A stretch of DNA of 6,468 bases from JBFWNZ01 sp050250795 (GCA_050250795.1 JBFWNZ010000228.1:1-6468), one strand, 5' to 3'; counted from the first letter of the stretch, positions 1 to 6,135 are shown. Made by a program: numbers and translations. Notes: generated from the letters alone by a model not told the origin.

Positions 1-2
1 TC

Positions 3-1028
3 TTCCGATCTGCCTGCCTTGCCGCATCGACGCTGGCGTTTCCCATCGTCGTTGAGCCTGCGCCCTGGATGGCGTTGCGGGCCATTGTCGGCTACTGCAC
101 CTGCGCGGCCTTCATGGTGATCGAGAGCTGGCTGGCCGGCGGCACGCCGAAGGAAAGCCGCGGCGTGGTCTTCGCCACCTACATGATCGTGAACAAGGGC
201 ATGTTCGGCGTCGGCCAGCTTCTGCTGCTGGTCGCCGACCCGGCGGGCGACCGGCTGTTCATGCTGTCGGCCATGCTCTACGCCCTTTGCCTGGTTCCGC
301 TCGCCCTGACGCGGCGCGCCGACCCCGCGCATTTGGGCACGGGCCGGCTGCCCCTGATGGAATTGTGGCGCCTGTCGCCGATCAGCGTGACCGGCGCGGC
401 GACGGCGGGCGTCGTGAACTCCTCGCTACTCGGTCTGATGCCGGTCTATGGGGTCCAGATCGGGCTGACCGTCGCCGAGATATCCTATGTGATGACGGCT
501 CTGCTGGGCGGCAGCCTGTTCCTGCAACTGCCGATCGGGCGTCTGTCCGACCGCTTCGACCGGCGTGCCGTGCTGCTGGGCGTGACACTTGTCACGATGG
601 CGACCAGCGCCGCCGTCTCGCTGTTCGTCGGTGCCGGCATGGCAGGCTTGATCGCGCTGTCCCTGATCGTCGGCGGCCTCACCTCGACCGTCTATCCGAT
701 CGCACTCAGCCATGCCAACGACGTGACGCCGGTGGAACAGACGGTGGCGCTCGTGGCGGGCCTGACGCTGGCGTTCAGCATCGGCTCGATCAGCGGCCCC
801 CCCGTGATCGCCGCTCTCATGGAGCGCGTGCACCCCGAGGCGCTGTTCCATGCCGTGGCTGTGGCAAATCTGCTGCTCGCCGCCTTCACCGGATTCCGCA
901 TGACACGGCGCGCAAGACCGCCAGAGGCCCAGACCGCCCCTTTCGTGCCGCAACCGCAAACTCAACAGGCGACCCCTGCGGTCGCAGCGCTCGATTCCCG
1001 TTCGCAAGGGCCGGGCCTGGACCGCTAG
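3..1028 (+). CDS. MFS transporter, 5'-truncated by the window edge
   Basis: Inner-membrane major facilitator superfamily carrier; substrate not readable from sequence. The frame is open to the first bases of the window, so the ATG at 69 is internal and the true start and first membrane segments lie upstream. Counting from the Met at 69, hydrophobic segments lie at about 2-22, 33-56, 62-80, 103-125, 137-156, 167-187, 190-213, 226-250 and 258-276. The loop at about 157-170 is a clear MFS motif A (GRLSDRFDRR), normally found in loops 2-3 and 8-9, which places this stretch in the second half of the fold. The segment around residues 18-50, with IESWL, a following RG and a GQLLLL stretch, resembles the YcaD-like MFS subgroup (family memory, not a search). 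A polar Pro/Gln/Ala-rich tail of about 40 residues follows the last helix and should be cytoplasmic. The TAG stop interlocks with the stop of the convergent gene. Family is secure; efflux versus uptake is not. Confidence 0.9.
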   Translation, partial: FRSACLAASTLAFPIVVEPAPWMALRAIVGYCTCAAFMVIESWLAGGTPKESRGVVFATYMIVNKGMFGVGQLLLLVADPAGDRLFMLSAMLYALCLVPLALTRRADPAHLGTGRLPLMELWRLSPISVTGAATAGVVNSSLLGLMPVYGVQIGLTVAEISYVMTALLGGSLFLQLPIGRLSDRFDRRAVLLGVTLVTMATSAAVSLFVGAGMAGLIALSLIVGGLTSTVYPIALSHANDVTPVEQTVALVAGLTLAFSIGSISGPPVIAALMERVHPEALFHAVAVANLLLAAFTGFRMTRRARPPEAQTAPFVPQPQTQQATPAVAALDSRSQGPGLDR

Positions 1029-1438
1029 TTCGGGCGGTTCTGCCCCGGCTCGCTGCCGGCCTCTTCATCCTGCGGCGGCCGGCCTTGGGTCGGACCGGCC
1101 TGATGATGCACCATCCGCCAGCGCGAACCGTCGCGCACGAACAGGTTCGTGGCGATCAGGTAGTTGCCGTCGATCTCCTCGTAGCAGATGACATAGGCGG
1201 AATCGCCGCCGACATAGGCGCGCGCACCCAAACAACGGATCGCAGGGTTGCCGCCGGCCAGGATGCGGTCCCAGCTTTCCATAACTGCGTCGCGCCCATG
1301 CAACGCATCCCAACCGGGATGGATGCAGGAGATGGACTCCGCATCCGCCCAGACATCGGCCATCCCTCGAATGTCGCCCTGCGCGAAGGCGAGGTAGAAG
1401 GCTTCGTTCGCAAACAGGACCGCGTCGCTGTCGGCCAT
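1025..1438 (-). CDS. NTF2/SnoaL-like family protein
   Basis: A 137-residue cytosolic protein with the cone-shaped NTF2-like fold (SnoaL_3/DUF4440-type group). Visible hallmarks are an N-terminal helix with an AFYLAFAQGD-like stretch (residues 13-22), then MADVWADAES, the CIHPGWD segment at 38-44, HGRDAVMESWDRI at 47-59, and a C-terminal strand ending WRMVHHQAGP at 107-116. These match a widespread proteobacterial subgroup of nuclear transport factor 2 family proteins that mostly lack an assigned reaction; some NTF2-fold proteins are small enzymes or ligand binders. The last 20 or so residues are polar and probably disordered. The ATG follows a G-rich GGCGGGGGCGGC stretch that may serve as ribosome binding site. 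It lies 17-19 bases after the exported-protein gene on the same strand, so the two are probably co-transcribed. Its stop overlaps the stop of the convergent MFS gene. Fold assignment is confident; role is unknown. Confidence 0.87.
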   Translation of the reverse strand: MADSDAVLFANEAFYLAFAQGDIRGMADVWADAESISCIHPGWDALHGRDAVMESWDRILAGGNPAIRCLGARAYVGGDSAYVICYEEIDGNYLIATNLFVRDGSRWRMVHHQAGPTQGRPPQDEEAGSEPGQNRPN

Positions 1439-1457
1439 GCCGCCCCCGCCGCCCGAA

Positions 1458-2000
1458 CTATTCGAGCGTGATGGTGTGGGAGAAGGTGTCGCCGTCGCTG
1501 ATCGTCACCTTCGCAAAACCCAGCATCTTCAGCAGATCGAGGAAGGTGTAGTAATCCTCGACCTTCTGCTCCTTGAAGATCGGCGTCACGCGGGACACCG
1601 CCGTCAGCATCGCCAGCAGGGCGCGCATCCGGTACATCGTGTTGTAGGCACCATCCACCACCGTCACGATGATGAGCTTCTCCGCCTCTTCGCCCTTGGC
1701 GAAGATCGCGTATTGCGGCGGATAGGGATTGTTCTCAAGCATGCCGTTCGTGATGTTCGTCACGAAGCCGATGCGGGCCCGGCGGTTCGCCTCCGGCAGG
1801 GTCTTGGCGCGGGCCTTGTAGACTTCCTGCGATTCCGGTGCCGGATAGTAGTAGTCCGCGTGCCGGTCGTCGGAACCGCCCGCCTTCGCGGCGGCCGGCG
1901 CGGCCTGCTGGTTCTGCGCGGCCTGGGCCGGGAGTCCTGCAAACAGAATACCGGCAATCAGCGCCGCGAACAGGGTGGGCAGGGTCTGGGCACGTGGCAT
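1458..2000 (-). CDS. exported protein of unknown function
   Basis: A 180-residue protein that I do not recognise functionally. Residues 1-27 form a typical Sec signal peptide: a basic residue early, a hydrophobic core (LFAALIAGILFAGL) and a probable cleavage after AQA at 25-27. A low-complexity Ala/Gln linker to about 42 follows, then a compact mature domain. The core has a tyrosine run near 50-52, an ARIGFVT segment at 75-81, YPPQYAIFAKG at 93-103, a strand EKLIIVTVVDG at 107-117 and a helical stretch at 121-160 with YRMRALLAML and YYTFLDLLKMLGF. The start at 2000 is chosen over upstream in-frame ATGs because it begins the signal peptide and has a GAGAGGA Shine-Dalgarno sequence (2013-2007) six bases before it. 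From memory, similar alphaproteobacterial proteins sometimes carry the label molybdopterin-guanine dinucleotide biosynthesis protein A; a signal peptide and the absence of a visible GTP-binding LAGGxSxRMG-like motif argue against that label. Probable first gene of a two-gene unit. Confidence 0.85.
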   Translation of the reverse strand: MPRAQTLPTLFAALIAGILFAGLPAQAAQNQQAAPAAAKAGGSDDRHADYYYPAPESQEVYKARAKTLPEANRRARIGFVTNITNGMLENNPYPPQYAIFAKGEEAEKLIIVTVVDGAYNTMYRMRALLAMLTAVSRVTPIFKEQKVEDYYTFLDLLKMLGFAKVTISDGDTFSHTITLE

Positions 2001-2118
2001 CGATAATCCTCTCGCTCGCCGTTTGACGATCTCCGCCCCGGCATTGGCGCGGGATCGCGGTTTCGATATATAAGCGGGACGGTCGGCGGGCTCCGGCCCT
2101 CCCATTGGCGGTGATCCC
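2001..2118. promoter_or_regulatory. divergent intergenic region between exported-protein gene and nadK
   Basis: These 118 bases separate two divergently transcribed genes and must carry promoters for both. The only AT-rich island is around 2061-2073. On the minus strand the GAGAGGA ribosome binding site of the exported-protein gene occupies 2013-2007. On the plus strand a weak GGCGGTG (2107-2113) stands five bases before the nadK ATG. A TTGACG hexamer occurs at 2023-2028 (+), but nothing -10-like follows it at normal spacing. Confidence 0.6.
2044..2072 (+). promoter_or_regulatory. candidate sigma-70 promoter of nadK
   Basis: TTGGCG at 2044-2049 and TATATA at 2067-2072 are separated by exactly 17 bases. 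Each hexamer matches four of six consensus positions. Transcription would start near 2079, giving an untranslated leader of about 40 bases before the nadK ATG at 2119. The prediction is by eye; the TATATA island is nearly palindromic and could also serve the opposite strand, although no -35-like hexamer was found for it there. Confidence 0.4.
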
Positions 2119-2886
2119 ATGCAAGGCACGAAGATCGGTGTCGTCGCGGCCGACCTCCCCCAGGCGCAGGCTGCGCTGGCGGATTTGACCGGCCGTTATC
2201 CTACCGTGCCACCGGAGGACGCGGATGTCATCGTCGCTCTCGGCGGCGACGGATTCATGCTGCAAACCCTGCATCGTTACAAGGGCCGCGGGCGCCCCAT
2301 CTTCGGCATGAACCGCGGCTCGGTCGGCTTCCTCATGAACGAGTACAGGGCGGAGGACCTGCCGGCCCGCCTGAGCAAGGCGGAACCGGTCACGATGCAT
2401 CCGCTGAAAATGGTCGCCGAGCGCGTCGACGGCAGCCGCCACGAGGCCGCCGCCATCAACGAAGTTTCGATGCTGCGGGAAACCCAGCAGGCCGCCAAGA
2501 TACGCATCAGCATCGACGGCGTGGAGCGACTGGCGGAGTTGATCTGCGACGGCGTGCTGGTGGCCACCCCGGCGGGCAGCACGGCCTATAACCTTTCGGC
2601 CCATGGCCCGATCGTGCCGATCGATTCCGGCGTTCTGTGCCTGACCCCGATCAGCGCGTTCCGGCCCCGCCGATGGCGCGGCGCCCTGTTGCCGAACAAC
2701 GTGCTGCTGCGTTTCGACATCCTGGAATGCGACAAGCGGCCGGTCAGCGCCAGCGCCGATGCCTGCGAAGTGCGCGAAGTGCGCTGGGTCGAGGTGTGCC
2801 AGGATCGCGATGTCCGCTTCACCATGCTGTTCGATCCCGAACACGCGCTGGAGGAGCGGATCATCAAGGAGCAGTTCTCCTACTGA
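2119..2886 (+). CDS. nadK: NAD kinase
   Basis: Phosphorylates NAD+ at the 2'-hydroxyl of the adenosine ribose to make NADP+, the essential entry to the NADPH pool; cytosolic and normally oligomeric. The diagnostic motifs are all present: GGDG at 42-45 with the catalytic aspartate D44, the NE pair at 114-115 in an AINEVSMLRE segment, and the glycine/threonine-rich block from D144 to about P167 with DGVLVATPAGSTAYNLSAHGP-type spacing. At 255 residues it is the short form usual in alphaproteobacteria, lacking the N-terminal extension seen in enterobacterial enzymes (about 290 residues). The start at 2119 places the first strand KIGVVAAD immediately at the N-terminus, as expected. The residue after GGDG is Phe rather than the more common Thr or Asn; I recall this as normal for alphaproteobacteria. 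It ends 7 bases from the convergent amidohydrolase gene, leaving no space for a dedicated terminator. Confidence 0.97.
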   Translation: MQGTKIGVVAADLPQAQAALADLTGRYPTVPPEDADVIVALGGDGFMLQTLHRYKGRGRPIFGMNRGSVGFLMNEYRAEDLPARLSKAEPVTMHPLKMVAERVDGSRHEAAAINEVSMLRETQQAAKIRISIDGVERLAELICDGVLVATPAGSTAYNLSAHGPIVPIDSGVLCLTPISAFRPRRWRGALLPNNVLLRFDILECDKRPVSASADACEVREVRWVEVCQDRDVRFTMLFDPEHALEERIIKEQFSY

Positions 2887-2893
2887 CCGGCCG

Positions 2894-3811
2894 CTACTCC
2901 GCCGCCATGTCGAGCGTGCGCGCTTGGATGTAGTCGGCGATGTGCCGCGTCAGCAGGGCCATGTTCCCCCGCAACGCATCGAAACCCTCGCTGCGTTCAT
3001 AGCTGGTTTCGTCCATGTAGAGGCCGCGGTTGATCTCGATCTGCAGGGCGTGGCGGCCCGCCGCCGGATCGGAATGCGCCCGAACGATCTCAACGCCCTT
3101 ATAGGGATCGTTCACCCGGACGCGGTATCCCATCTCGCGCAGCACCTGACGCACGAACTGGGTAAAATCGACGTCGCAAGTGCTGTGGTCGCGATCGCCC
3201 AGAACGAAATCGGCACCGGCGCGACCGGCTGCCGGCGCCGCCCCAGGGGCTGTCACTGCCGGCATCGAATGGCAATTGACCAGCCAGACCTGTCCGAAAC
3301 GCTTGTGCAGGCGGTCCAGCGCCAGCCCCAAGGCCCGATGATAAGGACGCCAGTAGCCGTCGATCCGGCCCTTCACTTCCGCTGCCGAAAGCCGCCGCGC
3401 ATACATCGGCAGATCGGGCGGGCACAGGCGCCAGATGAGCCCATGGCCAAGCCGAGCCTTCTCCCCCGGCGCGACAGGCCCCGGCCAGGATTCGTCGAGA
3501 AGCGACGGATCGACATCGGTCAGGGAGCGATTGGGATCGATGTAGGAGCGCGGGAACTCGGCCGTCAGCAACGTGGCCCCGGCCTCGGGTGCATCCCCGA
3601 ACAGGGCTTCCACATGCATGTCTTCGGACCGGCGCAGGGCGCGAAGGGGAACGATGGTGCCGAAATCCGAGGGGTAGCGGCAGCCGCTATGCGGCGAATC
3701 GAGGACCAGCGGCACCGCCGGACCGTTCGGCCGGCGCAGCGTCAGAACGCCCGCAATGCTTTCGTCGCCCGTCATGCCGATACCCGCTGTCGATACCGAA
3801 GCTTCGCCCAT
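2894..3811 (-). CDS. N-formylglutamate amidohydrolase family protein
   Basis: A 305-residue cytosolic member of the N-formylglutamate amidohydrolase (FGase) family, metal-dependent enzymes that cleave N-formyl-L-glutamate to glutamate and formate, the last step of one histidine degradation route. Seen in order: LDSPHSG at 37-43, RSEDMHVEALF at 61-71, AEFPRSYIDPNR at 84-95, LVNCHSMP at 177-184, a GDRDHST segment at 205-211, NDPYKG at 234-239 and a HALQIEINR block at 254-262 followed by LYMDE. H41, the E63/H66 pair, H181 and the QIEINR block are the likely metal and substrate residues (inference from family conservation). No other hut gene is in view, so histidine catabolism is not established and another N-acyl or N-formyl amino acid may be the substrate. 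ATG at 3811 is chosen; ATG at 3775 (293 residues) is a real alternative, since neither has a strong Shine-Dalgarno sequence. It lies 71 bases downstream of the PLP-enzyme gene on the same strand. The frame stays open far upstream only as an antisense-type shadow. Confidence 0.92.
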   Translation of the reverse strand: MGEASVSTAGIGMTGDESIAGVLTLRRPNGPAVPLVLDSPHSGCRYPSDFGTIVPLRALRRSEDMHVEALFGDAPEAGATLLTAEFPRSYIDPNRSLTDVDPSLLDESWPGPVAPGEKARLGHGLIWRLCPPDLPMYARRLSAAEVKGRIDGYWRPYHRALGLALDRLHKRFGQVWLVNCHSMPAVTAPGAAPAAGRAGADFVLGDRDHSTCDVDFTQFVRQVLREMGYRVRVNDPYKGVEIVRAHSDPAAGRHALQIEINRGLYMDETSYERSEGFDALRGNMALLTRHIADYIQARTLDMAAE

Positions 3812-3882
3812 GTATGACCGCCATGCAACGGTCACGGACACTTGGCGTTCCCGGCCCGGTTGCACATGCGGCGGCCTTGAGC
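3812..3882 (-). other. intercistronic spacer with imperfect inverted repeat
   Basis: A 71-base spacer between the PLP-enzyme and amidohydrolase genes. It contains TGCAAC at 3824-3829 and its exact complement GTTGCA at 3859-3864, with further imperfect pairing outside (ATG and CGG flanks, with bulges). A transcript could fold into a weak long-loop hairpin. No T-tract follows, so it is not a convincing terminator, and co-transcription of the two genes remains likely. Confidence 0.3.
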
Positions 3883-5019
3883 CTAGCCGAGCCCCAACGC
3901 GGCCCCGATCTTCTCGACGGCCTTGAGGCCGCTGCCGGTCAGGATGACCGCCACCGTCTCGTCGGCTCGCAGATGGCCGTCGGCCAGGAACCGGGTCAGC
4001 CCCGCGCCCACGGCCGCCGTGGTCGGTTCGACGAACAGGCCCATCGAACAGAATCGGTGCAACGCCGCCGCGATCTCGTCCTCGCTGACGGCCACACACC
4101 GTCCCCCGCTCTCGGTCAACGCATCCAGCACCTCCTTGAGGCGGACAGGCTGACTGGCCGCGATCCCGTCGGCGATGGTCGGCTTCGCCTGGATCGGAAC
4201 GGGCCGGTCCGAGCCGGCGTCGATCGCCGCCTGATAGGGCGCGGCATTGGCCGCCTGTACCGCATAGATGCGCGGCAGCCTGTCGATCTGCCCGGCCGCG
4301 AGCAGTTCGGCGAAGCCGAGATGCGCCCCCATGATATTGCTGCCCTGACCCAGCGGCGCCACGACCGCATCGGGCGCCCGAAAGCCCAGCTGCTCCCATA
4401 TCTCGAAGGCGACCGTCTTGGTTCCTTCCAGGAAATAGGGCTGCCGGTTGTGGCTGGCATAAAAGGCGGTTTCGGCCGCGGCAAGAGCCGCGTCGGCAAC
4501 CGCCTGCCGGTCGCCCTCCACGGGTTCAAGGGTCACACCCATTGCTGCGATCTGGATTTTCTTCGGCGCCGGTGCCGAGGCAGGGACGAGAATCCGGCAG
4601 TCCATCCCCAGCGCACCGCCATAGGTGGCAACCGAAGCGCCGGCATTGCCGGAACTGTCCTCGATGATCTGCGTCACCCCGGCCCGGTCGAGATAGGCCA
4701 GCATGACCGCCGTGCCGCGGTCCTTGAACGAACCCGAGGGCATCAGGAAATCGAGTTTCCAGAACAGCGACATTTCGCCCCACCGCCCCGGCACCAGCGG
4801 CGTCCATCCCTCGCCCAACGAGACACGGGGCGGCGCGACGCGCAACGCCGCCCCATAACGCCACAAGGATGGCTGCGTCGCGTCGATGTCGCCCGGCGCC
4901 AAACCCTTGCCGGACGTAAGATTTACGTAGCCGCCATCGTCCGGCGCACGCCAAAGCGCCGTGTCGTCCGGCCAGGTGGCGTTGGTGCGAGGATTGATGT
5001 AACGCGCACTCTGCGGCAT
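3883..5019 (-). CDS. threonine-synthase-like PLP-dependent enzyme (fold type II)
   Basis: A 378-residue cytosolic enzyme of the tryptophan synthase beta/threonine synthase superfamily. SGSFKDRG at 95-102 holds K99, the expected PLP Schiff-base lysine. SSGNAG at 122-127 is the substrate-carboxylate loop, PLGQGSN at 222-228 is the phosphate-binding loop region, and TGSGLKA at 361-367 closes the cofactor site near the pyridine nitrogen. Preceding these, LGEGWTPLV at 68-76 is typical of threonine-synthase-like proteins. True threonine synthase converts O-phosphohomoserine to threonine; relatives catalyse threonine dehydration or other beta-replacement and elimination reactions, so thrC is not assigned. 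The N-terminal segment 7-37 has the layout of the zinc-ribbon-like lead-in of this family but no cysteines. The start at 5019 is preferred over the longer frame to 5091 because GAGGAGG (5036-5030) stands ten bases before it. It is the first gene of a unit with the amidohydrolase and is divergent from the LysR regulator, its probable controller. Confidence 0.9.
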   Translation of the reverse strand: MPQSARYINPRTNATWPDDTALWRAPDDGGYVNLTSGKGLAPGDIDATQPSLWRYGAALRVAPPRVSLGEGWTPLVPGRWGEMSLFWKLDFLMPSGSFKDRGTAVMLAYLDRAGVTQIIEDSSGNAGASVATYGGALGMDCRILVPASAPAPKKIQIAAMGVTLEPVEGDRQAVADAALAAAETAFYASHNRQPYFLEGTKTVAFEIWEQLGFRAPDAVVAPLGQGSNIMGAHLGFAELLAAGQIDRLPRIYAVQAANAAPYQAAIDAGSDRPVPIQAKPTIADGIAASQPVRLKEVLDALTESGGRCVAVSEDEIAAALHRFCSMGLFVEPTTAAVGAGLTRFLADGHLRADETVAVILTGSGLKAVEKIGAALGLG

Positions 5020-5029
5020 GGACGGGAAG

Positions 5030-5036
5030 CCTCCTC
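5030..5036 (-). promoter_or_regulatory. Shine-Dalgarno sequence deciding the PLP-enzyme start
   Basis: GAGGAGG on the minus strand, ten bases before the ATG at 5019. It is the strongest ribosome binding site in the window and rules in favour of the 378-residue product over the 402-residue frame starting at 5091. Confidence 0.75.
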
Positions 5037-5104
5037 GAAAAATGTTTGGCGGGGCCCGGCGAAGGCCGGATGGGTATGCGTGAACCGTCAAGCAAAGGTA
5101 CCGC

Positions 5105-5125
5105 GATATCGGCCGATGGCATATC
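5105..5125. promoter_or_regulatory. candidate LysR-type regulator binding site (target-operon side)
   Basis: A perfect five-base inverted repeat GATAT-N11-ATATC, whose inner bases give the T-N11-A pattern that defines LysR boxes. It lies in the 177-base divergent region between the LysR gene and the PLP-enzyme gene. On the minus strand a TTGACG hexamer (5091-5086) follows it; if this is the -35 element, transcription would start near 5056 and the dyad would be centred near -59, a standard LysR recognition position. The matching -10 is poor, so the promoter itself is tentative. Confidence 0.5.
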
Positions 5126-5170
5126 CGGCGGGAAATGATAGAGTTCGCGCGCCCGCATCTGAAGGGGCTC

Positions 5171-5183
5171 TCTCAGACTGAGA
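5171..5183. promoter_or_regulatory. perfect 13-base palindrome upstream of the LysR gene
   Basis: TCTCAG-A-CTGAGA, six-base perfect arms around one base, ending 13 bases before the LysR start codon. Its outermost bases also satisfy T-N11-A. The position over the likely start of the regulator mRNA would suit negative autoregulation. The arm sequence differs from the 5105-5125 dyad, so the same protein binding both is not assured. Confidence 0.4.
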
Positions 5184-5196
5184 CACGGCACGAGGC

Positions 5197-6102
5197 ATGG
5201 ACTGGGACGATCTTCGCATGTTCCTCGCGATCACGCGGAACGGAACGCTCTCGGCTGCCGCACGCGCACTCGGCGCGACGCAGCCCACCGTCGGACGGCG
5301 GCTTGCCTCGCTGGAATCGGCGCTCGGCGCCCGGCTCTTCGAACGCACGCCCAATGGCCTGCATCTGACCGCCGCCGGCGAATCCGCGCTGCGATACGCC
5401 GAGCAGATGGAAGCCTCGGCGCTTTCGCTCGGCCGCTCGGTCGCAGGCTTCGACGAGCGGCTCGAAGGCACCGTCAAACTCGTGAGCCTGGAAACCTTCG
5501 GCGCCCGCTTCCTCACGCCGTTCATGCGCGACTTCCGCAAGGCGCACCCGGCGATCAGCATCGAACTTGCGACCGTCGACCGCGCCGTCAGCCTGTCGCA
5601 GCGCGAGGCGGATGTCGCCGTCATGCTGACGCGGTTCCACCAGCACGCCATCGTCATGAGCCGGATCGGGACCCTGGGATACGCCCTGTATGCGACGCCC
5701 GAATATATCGAGACGCGTGGCATGCCCGATTACGAATCCGGATGCGCGGGGCATGAACTGGTGTCACCGGATGTCGGCTTCGCCTGGCTGCCCGAGGCGC
5801 GGTGGCTGGAATCGGTCGGCCGGGCTGCGACCATTGCGTTCCGCTCCAACAGCCGCGAGGCGCAGCTGGCCGCCGCCGCCGCTGGCATGGGGCTTGCGCT
5901 GCTGCCATGCTATCTCGGCGACAGCATCCCCGCCCTGACGCGGTTGCCGACGGCGCCGGTGGGTTTCACCCGCGACGTCTGGCTGGGCGTCCATCGCGAT
6001 GCGCGCGGCATTCCGCGTATCCGCGCCTTCATCGACTTCGTCACCGAAGTCTTCCGCCAAGAACGCCGGCGCCTGACCGGCGGCGAGGGCGGCGATACGT
6101 GA
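5197..6102 (+). CDS. LysR-type transcriptional regulator
   Basis: A 301-residue DNA-binding regulator of the LysR family. The N-terminal winged helix-turn-helix spans about residues 3-62: DLRMFLAI at 5-12, the TLSAAARALGATQPTVGRRLASLE helix-turn-helix at 17-40 and the LGARLFERT wing at 43-51, LysR hallmarks. A linker helix at about 63-90 leads to the effector-binding domain (about 92-290), a periplasmic-binding-protein-like fold with GTVKLVSLETFG at 91-102, the QREADVAVML strand at 135-144 and MGLALLPCYLGD at 231-242. LysR proteins usually act as tetramers that sense a pathway metabolite and activate a divergent operon. Here that operon is the PLP enzyme plus amidohydrolase, so the effector may be an amino acid or N-acyl amino acid (inference). 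The ATG at 5197 is chosen because the MDWDDLRMFL beginning is typical of the family; the ribosome binding site (ACGAGGC region) is weak. Two T-N11-A dyads lie in the divergent region. Confidence 0.95.
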   Translation: MDWDDLRMFLAITRNGTLSAAARALGATQPTVGRRLASLESALGARLFERTPNGLHLTAAGESALRYAEQMEASALSLGRSVAGFDERLEGTVKLVSLETFGARFLTPFMRDFRKAHPAISIELATVDRAVSLSQREADVAVMLTRFHQHAIVMSRIGTLGYALYATPEYIETRGMPDYESGCAGHELVSPDVGFAWLPEARWLESVGRAATIAFRSNSREAQLAAAAAGMGLALLPCYLGDSIPALTRLPTAPVGFTRDVWLGVHRDARGIPRIRAFIDFVTEVFRQERRRLTGGEGGDT

Positions 6103-6135
6103 CCATCCGGACCCGGTACCGACGGTTGCATCCCG

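Noticed and set aside
287..1471. A 394-residue plus-strand open frame
   Set aside because: Overlaps the MFS gene in another frame and runs antisense through the NTF2-like gene; Arg-rich with no motif.
2001..2129. A 43-residue N-terminal extension of the exported protein starting at 2129
   Set aside because: It would overlap the nadK start, hide the signal peptide behind a Pro/Arg-rich stretch, and ignore the good ribosome binding site before the ATG at 2000.
1735..2844. A 369-residue minus-strand open frame across nadK and the intergenic region
   Set aside because: Its bulk is antisense to nadK and its end runs out of frame through the exported-protein gene; the composition is that of a shadow.
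2894..3811. Naming the amidohydrolase hutG as part of histidine degradation
   Set aside because: The family fits, but no other hut gene lies in the window and FGase-family paralogues are common, so the symbol would claim too much.
2759..3817. A 352-residue plus-strand open frame
   Set aside because: Antisense shadow of the amidohydrolase gene; Arg/His/Gln-rich with no domain signal.
2894..4399. A 501-residue minus-strand open frame suggesting a fusion upstream of the amidohydrolase
   Set aside because: The extra N-terminal part overlaps the PLP-enzyme gene in another frame and is low-complexity Gly/Ala/Arg-rich sequence, typical of a GC-bias shadow. The amidohydrolase family starts at or after the Met at 3811.
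3589..5181. A 530-residue plus-strand open frame
   Set aside because: It is antisense to the PLP-enzyme and amidohydrolase genes, which carry clear family motifs; its own translation is Arg/Pro-rich with no recognisable domain.
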